A DNA stretch of 64,000 bases. Source: Halalkalicoccus sp. NIPERK01. GTDB lineage: Archaea > Halobacteriota > Halobacteria > Halobacteriales > Halalkalicoccaceae. The notes under the pieces are model-generated. The model was not told the origin of the DNA and searched no databases. It saw only the letters and a program-made list of their open reading frames with translations. Where the stretch lies: NCBI RefSeq assembly GCF_030287405.1, contig NZ_JASVVV010000001.1, forward strand, positions 372,001-436,000, in the 5' to 3' direction. Position numbers and translations under genes: made by a program. This document shows positions 17,124-24,912 of the stretch, in pieces (within the stretch, counting starts at the first letter, position 1; each line of letters begins with the position of its first letter).

Positions 17124-18179
17124 TCAGAGGCGCTCGACGAGCGCGTTCACGATCTGCTCGGTCGTCGCCGACCCGCCCAGATCCGGCGGCGTCGGTGCCG
17201 ACTCGTCGGCGAGCACCTCACGGACCGCGCTCCAGAGGGCTTCCGACACCTCGTCCTCGCCGACGTTCTCGAACAGCATCGCCCCCGAGAGCACCGTCGC
17301 GATCGGGTTGGCGATCCCCTGACCGGCGATGTCGGGGGCGCTTCCGTGTACTGGCTCGAACATCGATGGGTAGGTACCGGAACGGTTGATGTTTCCCGAC
17401 GGCGCGAGGCCCATGCTTCCCGTTACTATGGCGCCGATGTCGGTGAGGATGTCCCCAAAGAGGTTCGAGGCGACGACCACGTCGAACTCCTCGGGCCGGC
17501 GGATGAAGTCCATCGAGGCGGCATCCACGAGCAGGCTCTCGACCTCGACGTCGGGGTACTCTTCTCGAACGTCTCCGACCACGTCGTCCCAGAAAACCAT
17601 GCTGTAGGCCTGGGCGTTCGATTTCGTGATGCTCGTGAGATGTCCCTCCCGTTCCTCGGCGGCCTCGAACGCCGCCCGGAGGATCGCCTCGGTGCCCTGG
17701 CGGGTGAACACCGAACTCTGGACCGCGACCTCGTGGCCGAAGCCGACGTGCTCGCGCCCGCCGACGTCGGCGTACTCGCCCTCGGTGTTCTCCCGGAAGA
17801 CCACGAAGTCCACGTCACCACCGGAATAGCCCTTGAGCGGGCTCTCGACACCGTCGAAGAGGATCGACGGGCGCTCGCAGACCTGCTGGTTGAACTCCTT
17901 GCGGATCGGGAGGAGCAGGCCGTGGAGCGTGACGTGATCGGGCACTTCGGGATGGCCGACGGCGCCCAGCAGGATGGCGTCGCTGTCCTCGATCCGGTCG
18001 AGGCCGTCCTCGGGCATCATCGCGCCCTCCGAGAGGTACCGGTCGCTGCTCCAGTCGTACCGCGTGAACTCGATTTCGACGCCGTGGCCCTCGGCAACCT
18101 CCTCGAACAGCGGCAGCGTCGCCTCGACGACTTCCGGCCCGATCCCGTCGCCGGGGATCGTGGCGATCTCGTAAGACAT
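17124..18179 (-). CDS. Isocitrate/isopropylmalate dehydrogenase family, D-malate/tartrate dehydrogenase-like
   Basis: 351 residues opening with IATIPGDGIGPEVVEA, the signature of beta-decarboxylating dehydrogenases. Substrate-side residues look like DmlA/TtuC: HGLLLPIRKEFNQQVCERP and FVVFRENTEGEYA. The metal site is ASNLFGDILTDIGA and the nucleotide loop is EPVHGSAPDIAGQGIANP. The likely reaction is NAD-dependent oxidative decarboxylation of D-malate (to pyruvate) or of tartrate; leucine-pathway 3-isopropylmalate dehydrogenase is less likely because no leu genes are near. Start MSYEIATIP at 18179. Confidence 0.85.
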   Translation of the reverse strand: MSYEIATIPGDGIGPEVVEATLPLFEEVAEGHGVEIEFTRYDWSSDRYLSEGAMMPEDGLDRIEDSDAILLGAVGHPEVPDHVTLHGLLLPIRKEFNQQVCERPSILFDGVESPLKGYSGGDVDFVVFRENTEGEYADVGGREHVGFGHEVAVQSSVFTRQGTEAILRAAFEAAEEREGHLTSITKSNAQAYSMVFWDDVVGDVREEYPDVEVESLLVDAASMDFIRRPEEFDVVVASNLFGDILTDIGAIVTGSMGLAPSGNINRSGTYPSMFEPVHGSAPDIAGQGIANPIATVLSGAMLFENVGEDEVSEALWSAVREVLADESAPTPPDLGGSATTEQIVNALVERL

Positions 18180-18323
18180 GTACTCGCACACACCCGGGGA
18201 GAGGATTAAGCCGTTACGGAGTCGCGCCGTGTGAGTCCCTGTGACTACTGCGGTGGCCGGCGCGAGGGCGGTCGCCACTCTCGGCGACCGCCCGAGCGGA
18301 GCGGGGAACGGCTGGCGTCCTGA

Positions 18324-18351
18324 GCGAGCAGTTCGGATCCGAACTGCTCGC
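18324..18351. repeat. Perfect 28-bp palindrome
   Basis: The sequence from 18324 to 18351 reads the same on both strands (left half GCGAGCAGTTCGGA, right half its exact complement) with no loop. It lies between divergent genes and may be a dimeric operator or part of a folded untranslated RNA. Confidence 0.75.
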
Positions 18352-18432
18352 AAACGGTCCTGGCGGACATTAAAAGGGCGAAGCGCGAGCGCCAGCGAGC
18401 GCTGAGGGCTTTTGTGGAAATGAAAAGGGCGA

Positions 18433-18454
18433 GGCTGACCTGCCAAGGTCAGCC
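18433..18454. repeat. Perfect 9-bp stem with 4-base loop
   Basis: GGCTGACCT (18433-18441), loop GCCA, AGGTCAGCC (18446-18454), flanked by AAAAGGGCGA upstream and GAGGGCTTT downstream. The same flanks surround a weaker stem at about 18382-18404, so the unit is repeated. Confidence 0.65.
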
Positions 18455-18500
18455 GAGGGCTTTCGGGAAGACTTTTGCCCCGGGTGTGCGGTGACTCCAC

Positions 18501-19283
18501 ATGGTCAGCCACACGGCCTACGAGAGCATCAGCGTCGACGTCGCCGAGGGCGTCGCCACGATCGAGTTCCACCGCCCCGAGGTGTACAACGCGCTGAATG
18601 ACGCGGTGATGTTGGACCTTTCGAGAGCCTTCAACGAGATCCAACTCGACAGGGACATCGACGCGGTCGTCGTCACCGGCGAGGGCGAGGACGCCTTCTC
18701 GGCTGGTGCGGATATAACGGAATACGCTGGTACGACCGAAGAACACGCCCACCAGGAGGACCGCCAGGACCTCTTTTACGAGATGTACCAGAAGCCCCTG
18801 AACTGCCACGCGCCCGTGATCGCGAAGATCAACGGCTACTGCGTCGGCGGCGGGCTGATCTTCGCGATGTTCTGTGACATGCGCGTCGCCGTCGAGGAGG
18901 CGAAGTTCGGCGTGCCGACCGCGAACATCGGACAGATTCCCACTGGCGGATCGAACAAGCGGGCGATCGAACTCGTCGGCGAGGCCAAAGCCAAGGAGAT
19001 CGTCTTCACCGCGGGGTTCATCGACGCGGAAGAGGCCGAACGGATCGGCCTCGTGAACCACGCCGTCCCGCGCGAGGAACTGGACGCGACGGTCGAGGGA
19101 ATCGTCGACGGGATTCAAAATACGGGTCGGGGCGCGGTGAAGAACTCCAAGCGCGCGCTCAACCACGCGGCCCAAGCACCCGACGCCGAGAGCGCCCGCG
19201 AGTTCGAGGCCGACCTGTGGTGGGAGCAGTTCGCCACCGACGAGCGCCGTGAACTGGTCGACGAGTTCAACGAGGGCGAGTGA
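18501..19283 (+). CDS. Crotonase-fold (enoyl-CoA hydratase/isomerase) protein lacking the hydratase glutamates
   Basis: 260 residues with both oxyanion-hole segments of the crotonase fold: FSAGADIT (about 66-73) and GYCVGGG (112-118). The two glutamates that hydrate enoyl-CoA in classic enzymes are missing: GGGCELAM reads GGGLIFAM (Ile120) and FGQPEI reads FGVPTA (Thr140). The protein is therefore probably not an ordinary enoyl-CoA hydratase; isomerase, decarboxylase, hydrolase or lyase activity on an acyl-CoA is possible. It is followed two bases later by a CoA-transferase gene, which likely makes its CoA-ester substrate. Confidence 0.85.
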   Translation: MVSHTAYESISVDVAEGVATIEFHRPEVYNALNDAVMLDLSRAFNEIQLDRDIDAVVVTGEGEDAFSAGADITEYAGTTEEHAHQEDRQDLFYEMYQKPLNCHAPVIAKINGYCVGGGLIFAMFCDMRVAVEEAKFGVPTANIGQIPTGGSNKRAIELVGEAKAKEIVFTAGFIDAEEAERIGLVNHAVPREELDATVEGIVDGIQNTGRGAVKNSKRALNHAAQAPDAESAREFEADLWWEQFATDERRELVDEFNEGE

Positions 19284-19285
19284 GC

Positions 19286-20485
19286 ATGGCCGGGAATCAG
19301 GGCCCGCTCGCCGGCGTCTCCGTCGTCGAGATGACCGCCCACCGCGCGGGCCCGTTCTGCGGCGCGCTGCTCGCGGACATGGGCGCGGAGGTCGTGAAGA
19401 TCGAACGGCCCGGCGCCGGCGACCCCGCGCGCTCGCAGGGCGTCGGTCCCGAGGGCAAGTCGGGGTACTTCATGGCGAACAATAGAAATAAGAAGTCGGT
19501 GACGCTCGACCTGAAGAGCGAGGCGGGCGTCGAGGCGGCCCGGTCGCTGCTCTCGACAGCAGACGTCTTCGTCGAGAACTTCGGATATGGTGTCACCGAC
19601 AAACTCGGCATCGGTTACGACGACCTCCGCGAGCGCAATCCCGGGCTCGTCTACGCGAGCATCAAGGGCTACGGCGAGAGCGGGCCGTATAAGGAGAAAC
19701 CGGGTCTCGACCTGATCCTCCAGGCCGAGGGCGGGATCATGAGCGTCACCGGGCCGGAGGGCGGTGAGCCCGTGAAGGTGGGCCAAGCCATCGGCGACCT
19801 CACGACGGGGATGTTCGCGACGATGGGCGTCCTCGCCCGGCTCTACGAGCGCGAGCGGGGAGGTGAGGAGTTCACCGGGAAGTTCGACGTCGGGCTGTTC
19901 GACTCCATCGTGACGCTCCTGAACGAGTACCTCACCGAGTACTCGATGGACGGGAGCGTGCCGGGCCCGCAGGGGACGAGCCACCAGACGCTCGTGCCCT
20001 ACCAGCGCTTCGAGACGTCGGATGGTGCGCTCGTCACGGGCGTCCCCAGCGACGACCGCTGGGGCGACTTCGTCGAGCTACTGGGCCGCGAGGAACTCGC
20101 GGAGTTCCCAACCAACGACGATCGCCAGGAGCACGCCGAGGAGGTACTGGGAATCATCGAGGCGGAGTTCGAGACGGAGAGTACGGAATTCTGGCTCGAC
20201 GCGCTCACCGAGTACGGCTTTCCCTGCGGGCCGATCAACGACGTCGCGGGCGTCGTCAAGCACGAACAGACCGCGGCGCGCGATCTGACGATCCCCCACG
20301 AGGACCCCGACTGGGGCGAGTGCCTGCTGCCGGGTCACCCGATCGATTTCGCGGGCTACGAGCCCAAAATCCGCGATCCCGCGCCGCAACTCGGCGAGCA
20401 CACCGAGGAAGTATTCGAGGACGTGGCGGGCGATCAGACGACGTTGGAGGAGTGGACCGCGGGCGGCGCGTTCGGCTCCGATTAG
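19286..20485 (+). CDS. Family III CoA-transferase (CaiB/BaiF), copy 1
   Basis: 399 residues. Landmarks of the interlocked family III fold are visible: LLADMGAEVVKIERPGAGD near residues 28-46, VENFGYGV, and the catalytic aspartate in KPGLDLILQ (Asp142). The enzymes move CoA between two carboxylic acids through a mixed-anhydride intermediate. A GTG at 19280 overlapping the upstream stop is an alternative start two codons earlier; the ATG at 19286 is preferred. It follows the crotonase-like gene by two bases and converges with the second FAD/Fe-S dehydrogenase (4-base overlap at the stops). The acid pair is not determinable. Confidence 0.88.
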   Translation: MAGNQGPLAGVSVVEMTAHRAGPFCGALLADMGAEVVKIERPGAGDPARSQGVGPEGKSGYFMANNRNKKSVTLDLKSEAGVEAARSLLSTADVFVENFGYGVTDKLGIGYDDLRERNPGLVYASIKGYGESGPYKEKPGLDLILQAEGGIMSVTGPEGGEPVKVGQAIGDLTTGMFATMGVLARLYERERGGEEFTGKFDVGLFDSIVTLLNEYLTEYSMDGSVPGPQGTSHQTLVPYQRFETSDGALVTGVPSDDRWGDFVELLGREELAEFPTNDDRQEHAEEVLGIIEAEFETESTEFWLDALTEYGFPCGPINDVAGVVKHEQTAARDLTIPHEDPDWGECLLPGHPIDFAGYEPKIRDPAPQLGEHTEEVFEDVAGDQTTLEEWTAGGAFGSD

Positions 20486-23457
20486 GCCAGCGCCTCGGCG
20501 AGCTTTCTGACCGGGTGGGGCGGCTTCTCCCCGTATTCGTCGCCGATCTGGCTGCGACACGACGAGCCGGGGGCGACGACGCTCTCTCCTTCACTCTCCT
20601 CGATCTGCCCGAACAGCACGGAGCCGACCGCCTGGCTCATCGAGTAGTGTTCGGCCTCGTAGCCGAAGGAGCCCGCCATGCCACAGCAGCCCGAATCGAG
20701 CGGGTCGACCCGGTATCCCGCTCTCCTGAGAACGCCGACGGTGTGGTGGTCCTTCTTGATCGCCTTCTGGTGGCAGTGGCCGTGGTACGTGAGCGATTCG
20801 TCCGTCTCGGCGAAGCGCATCGCCTCGTCCAGACGGAACCGGTCTATGTACTCCATGACGTCGTAGGTCTTTTCGGCCACCCGTTCGACCGCATCTCCCG
20901 AAAGCAAGTCCAGATAGTCGAGTTGGAACATCACCGCATCGGAGGGCTCGACGACGACCACGTCCCAGCCGGCGTTGACGTCGGGCGCGAGCGCCGTAAC
21001 GTTGCGGTCGGCCTTCTCCCGAGCGAGGTCGATCAGCCCCTTCGAGTGGGCGGGCCGCCCGCTGCCGGTGACGCCCTCGGGGATCTTCACGTGGACGTTC
21101 GCGGCTTCTAATACTCTGATCGCGGCCTTCCCCGCCTCGGTGTTGTTGTGGTCGGTGAACGTGTCCGGAAACAGGAGGACCTTTCTGTCCGCTTCAGCCT
21201 CGCTGACCTTCGGGCCGCGCTTTTCGTACCACTCGGTGAGCGTCTCGGACTCGAACGCCGGTAGCGTGCGCTCGCGGGCGATCCCGAGCACTTTCTCAGT
21301 GACGAGCCCCGATCCGGGAAGCGAACTCGCGAGGTTCGAGATCGGCGCGGTCGCGCTCCCGAGGTCCGAGAGCCAGTCGATCCGCGCGAAGACGCGAGAG
21401 CGAAGGTCGACCCCGTGGCACCGGTGGTACTCGTGTTCGACCTCGACCTTCATCTTCGCCATGTCGACCTCGCTCGGGCAATCGCGCGCACAGCCCTTAC
21501 AGCCCACACAGAGGTCCATCACCTCGTGCATGAACTCCACGTCGAACTGCTCCTCCTCGGGCAAATCGCCGCTCATGGCCTGGCGAAGCATGTTCGCCCG
21601 CCCCCGCGTCGACGTGATCTCCTCGTGGGATGCCCGATACGTGGGACACATCACTCCGCCGGCGCCGTCCTGGCTGGTCCGACAGCCGCCACAGCCGTGG
21701 CACAGCTCGGCCATCCCCTGAAACCCGTTCTCGTTCTCCCAGTTGAGTTCGGGCTCGAAGCCCGCCTCGAACTCGTAGTCGGGGCCGAACCGCAGGTTCT
21801 CGCTCATGTCGAAGTCGCCACACACGGAGCCGGGATTCAAGAGCCAGTCGGGGTCGAACGCCGTCTTCAGGTCGCGAAAGACCTCCCAGAGGTGCTCGCC
21901 GTAGAGCTTCTTGTTCCACTGGGTTCTGGCTCTCCCGTCGCCGTGCTCTCCGGAAACCGATCCGCCGTACTTCACGGCGAGGTCCGTGGCGGCGTCCGAG
22001 ATCGAGACCATCGTCTCGACGCCTTCCGCGGTCTTGGTGTCGATCAGCGGCCGGACGTGCATGCAGCCCGGTCCGGCGTGCGCGTAGAAGCTCCCGAACG
22101 TGTCGTGGTTCTCGAAGACCTCCTTGAACTCGGCGGTGTACTCCGGGAGGTGCTCGGGCGGGATCGCGATGTCCTCGATGAACGCGATGTGTTTCTCGTC
22201 GCCGGTCCGGGAGAGCAGGATCGGCGTCGAGGCCTTGCGCATCTTCCAGAAGTCCTTCTGTGTCTCCTCGTCGTAGGCCTCGTAGCCGTCGAAGGCGATC
22301 TCGCCGACGCGATCCTCCAACAGGGTTTCGACCCTCTCGCGGCGCTCCTCGTCGGAGTCGGCGTAGAACTCCACGAGGAGGAACGTGTCGGTCTCGTCGG
22401 GCAACATCCCGATGACGTCCTTGAACTCGTCGAGCCCGCGCGCGAGGTCGACCAGCACGCCGTCGAGCACTTCCAGCGCCGCGGGCTCGTGTTCGAGGAT
22501 CGGGCCGACGTCCTCCATCGCCTCCAGTAGGCTGTGGTAGGTGAGCAGCCCCACGGCCTTGGTCTCGGGGATCGGTTCGAGCGCTACCTCGGCCTCGGTG
22601 ACGATCGCCAGCGTCCCCTCGCTGCCGACGAGAAGGCGCGCGAGGTTGACGACCCCCTCCTCGGTGGCTCCCTCCCCGTGTGCCTCCTCCACCAGTACGT
22701 CGAGGTTGTAGCCCGAGACGTTGCGCTTCATGCTCGGGTAGCGCTCCTCGACGGCCTCGCACTCCTCGTCGAGGACCCGCACGACCTCCGCGTAGATCCG
22801 TTCGACGAGTTCGCCCTCGGGGTCGGCCCCCTCACGCAGTTCCTCGACGGCTATCTCGCCGAAGGTGTGGACCGAACCGTCCGACAGAACGGCCTCGCAC
22901 TCCTCGACGTAGGCGTCCGTCTTCCCGTACAGAAGCGAGTGTGCGCCCGTCGTGTTGTTGCCGATCGCTCCCCCGAGGGCGCTGCGGTCGGCCGTCGAGG
23001 GATCGGGCGCGAACTTCAACCCCTCCGGTTCGAGCGCCCGGTTGAGTTCGCCGAGCGTGATTCCCGTCTGGGCGCGCGCCCGTCGCGCGTCGGGGTCGAC
23101 ACCCGTGATGTCGCTCATGTACCGGGTGAAATCCAGCACGACCGCCTCGTTGACCGCCTGGCCCGCGAGGCTCGTCCCGCCGCCACGCGGCAGCACGGGA
23201 ATCTCGCGCTCGGCGCAGTATCCCATCACCGCCGCCACGTCGTCGGTCGACGTGGGGAAGACGACGCCGATGGGCGTGACCTCGTAGGCGCTGGCGTCGG
23301 TCGCGTAGAGCTCCCGGGAGTACTCGTCGAAGCGGACGTCGCCATCGACGCGGGCCTCGAGGTCGGCCACGAGGTCGGGGCGCTCGACGTCGCCGTTCGT
23401 GTAGTCGTAGTTCGCTCGGTCGTCGGTCGCGGGGTCGTGTCTGTCGCTCGTGGCCAT
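20482..23457 (-). CDS. FAD/Fe-S 2-hydroxyacid dehydrogenase (GlcD-GlpC fusion), paralogue B
   Basis: 991 residues with the same domain order as paralogue A at 9173-12190, and clearly its closest relative in the window (shared YSRELYATDASAYEV and TRYMS/TRYMD segments). FAD-domain PRGGGTSLAGQ, GGAIGNNTTGAHS, then SGEHGDGRARTQWNKKLYG, ferredoxin motifs CHGCGGCR and CVGCKGCARDCPSEV, and a terminal CCGMAGSFGYEAEHYSMSQ. The start at 23457 (MATSDRHDPA) is preferred over one 12 codons upstream whose extension is Thr-rich. A D-2-hydroxyacid is the expected substrate with electrons going to the membrane quinone pool. Neighbouring CoA-transferases suggest that its oxo-acid product is further processed. 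Confidence 0.85.
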   Translation of the reverse strand: MATSDRHDPATDDRANYDYTNGDVERPDLVADLEARVDGDVRFDEYSRELYATDASAYEVTPIGVVFPTSTDDVAAVMGYCAEREIPVLPRGGGTSLAGQAVNEAVVLDFTRYMSDITGVDPDARRARAQTGITLGELNRALEPEGLKFAPDPSTADRSALGGAIGNNTTGAHSLLYGKTDAYVEECEAVLSDGSVHTFGEIAVEELREGADPEGELVERIYAEVVRVLDEECEAVEERYPSMKRNVSGYNLDVLVEEAHGEGATEEGVVNLARLLVGSEGTLAIVTEAEVALEPIPETKAVGLLTYHSLLEAMEDVGPILEHEPAALEVLDGVLVDLARGLDEFKDVIGMLPDETDTFLLVEFYADSDEERRERVETLLEDRVGEIAFDGYEAYDEETQKDFWKMRKASTPILLSRTGDEKHIAFIEDIAIPPEHLPEYTAEFKEVFENHDTFGSFYAHAGPGCMHVRPLIDTKTAEGVETMVSISDAATDLAVKYGGSVSGEHGDGRARTQWNKKLYGEHLWEVFRDLKTAFDPDWLLNPGSVCGDFDMSENLRFGPDYEFEAGFEPELNWENENGFQGMAELCHGCGGCRTSQDGAGGVMCPTYRASHEEITSTRGRANMLRQAMSGDLPEEEQFDVEFMHEVMDLCVGCKGCARDCPSEVDMAKMKVEVEHEYHRCHGVDLRSRVFARIDWLSDLGSATAPISNLASSLPGSGLVTEKVLGIARERTLPAFESETLTEWYEKRGPKVSEAEADRKVLLFPDTFTDHNNTEAGKAAIRVLEAANVHVKIPEGVTGSGRPAHSKGLIDLAREKADRNVTALAPDVNAGWDVVVVEPSDAVMFQLDYLDLLSGDAVERVAEKTYDVMEYIDRFRLDEAMRFAETDESLTYHGHCHQKAIKKDHHTVGVLRRAGYRVDPLDSGCCGMAGSFGYEAEHYSMSQAVGSVLFGQIEESEGESVVAPGSSCRSQIGDEYGEKPPHPVRKLAEALA

Positions 23458-23594
23458 GGTGAACTCTGTCTCCGTTGTCGTCGCCGTCGCCATCCGTCGC
23501 TCCGGTCCGACGTCCGTGATACCCGTCAGGCGCCGGCACGCCGGTTACGGATGTGGGGTAGTAACACGCGAATATAGGTGTTGTGACTGGACGT

Positions 23595-24854
23595 CTACGC
23601 GTCCGGTATCGCGCCAGCCTCGCGCAGTTCCTCGATGCGTTCGGCGGAATAGCCCAGCCGATCGAGGATCGCCTCGGTGTCCTCGCCCAAAAGCGGCGGC
23701 GCCTCCTCGAACCCGCTTTCTGCGTGCTCGAAGTTCAGCGGGTGTTCGAGGCTCGGGATCTCGCCCGCCGCGGGATGGTCGAGCGAGCCGACGGCCCCAC
23801 GGGCCTCGACCTGGTCGTTCGTCAGCGCCTCCTCGACCTCGTAGACGGGACCGACCGGCAGGCCAGCCTCTTCGGCGAGCGCCTCGACCCACTCGTCGGT
23901 GGGGCGTTCGCGGAGCGTCTCCGATAGCTCTTCTTCCAGTTCGTCCATGTGCTCGACCCGGTCGGCGTTGGATTCGAACCGCGAATCGGCGAGGAGGTCA
24001 TCCCGGCCGATCTCGGTGCAGAACGCCTCCCAGAGCTTCTGGTTGCCGCAGGCGACGTTCAGGTAGCCGTCGGCGGTGGGATAGCTCTGGTACGGCGCGA
24101 GCACGGGATCCTTGGTGCCCATTCTCGTCGTTTCCTCGCCGACGAACGCCTTCGCGGCCTGCTTGGTGAGCCACGGCAGCGACGCATCGAGCATCCCGAG
24201 TTCGACGCGCTCGCCCTCGCCCGTGCGCTCCCTCCTGTAAAGCGCGCCGACGATCCCGAAGGCGGCCCACATCGCCGTGATGAGGTCCGTCTGGGGCAGG
24301 CCGACCTTCACCGGGTCGCCCCCTTCCTCGCCGGTGACGCTCATGATCCCGCTCATGCCCTGGACCAGGAGGTCGTAACCCGGCCGGTCGCTCCACGGGC
24401 CCGTCTCGCCGAACGCGGAGATCGAGCAGTAGACGAGTTCGGGGTTGAGGTCGCGGAGGTCGTCGTAGCCCAATCCGAGCCGTTCGGCGGTCCCGGGCCG
24501 GAAGTTTTCAACTACTACGTCCGCCCCCTCGATCAGTTCCTTGCAGATGTCGAGCCCTTCCTCGCTCTTGAGGTTCAGTTCGACGCTCTGCTTGTCGTAG
24601 TTGACCGTCCAGAAGTACGGCGATTCCCCCTGATCGGCGGCCGAGCGGCCCGGTCCCTCGTATCCTTCGGTCGAGACGAACGGCGGCCCCGAGTGGCGGC
24701 TGTCGTCGCCCATCTCGGGGCGTTCGACCTTGATGACCTCCGCGCCCTGGTTCGCGAGCATCAGCGTCGCGAAGCCGCCGGTGACGAACGTCGTGAGATC
24801 GACGACGGTGACCCCCTCCAGTATTTTCTCCTGACTCGTGCTATCGGGTTCCAT
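23595..24854 (-). CDS. Family III CoA-transferase (CaiB/BaiF), copy 2
   Basis: 419 residues, diverged from copy 1. It has LANQGAEVIKVERPEMGDD (about 34-52), VENFRPGTAERLGLGYDDL, the catalytic Asp in DRPGYDLLVQ (Asp161), and GLPVGPVYEVEEA near the C-terminal dimer region. It is encoded 58 bases downstream of a TPP-dependent enzyme on the same strand. In formyl-CoA:oxalate and 2-hydroxyacyl-CoA systems a family III transferase and a TPP lyase work in sequence, so a coupled activation-and-cleavage step is plausible here. Substrates are unproven. Confidence 0.88.
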   Translation of the reverse strand: MEPDSTSQEKILEGVTVVDLTTFVTGGFATLMLANQGAEVIKVERPEMGDDSRHSGPPFVSTEGYEGPGRSAADQGESPYFWTVNYDKQSVELNLKSEEGLDICKELIEGADVVVENFRPGTAERLGLGYDDLRDLNPELVYCSISAFGETGPWSDRPGYDLLVQGMSGIMSVTGEEGGDPVKVGLPQTDLITAMWAAFGIVGALYRRERTGEGERVELGMLDASLPWLTKQAAKAFVGEETTRMGTKDPVLAPYQSYPTADGYLNVACGNQKLWEAFCTEIGRDDLLADSRFESNADRVEHMDELEEELSETLRERPTDEWVEALAEEAGLPVGPVYEVEEALTNDQVEARGAVGSLDHPAAGEIPSLEHPLNFEHAESGFEEAPPLLGEDTEAILDRLGYSAERIEELREAGAIPDA

Positions 24855-24912
24855 GACGTGGTGGTTTCGGGTTTCGCTATTAAGCGTTCCCGTCTCCCTC
24901 GGCGGGACGGGG

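Larger units (their letters stand above)
18180..18500. other. Non-coding spacer with a 28-bp palindrome and repeated stem-loops
   Basis: No gene is supported in this 321-base spacer between divergent genes. It holds a perfect 28-bp palindrome and two tandem stem-loop units that each start with AAAAGGGCGA and end with GAGGGCTTT (about 18372-18413 and 18421-18465). The second has a perfect 9-bp stem. The final 30 bases are the leader of the crotonase-family gene. Confidence 0.5.
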
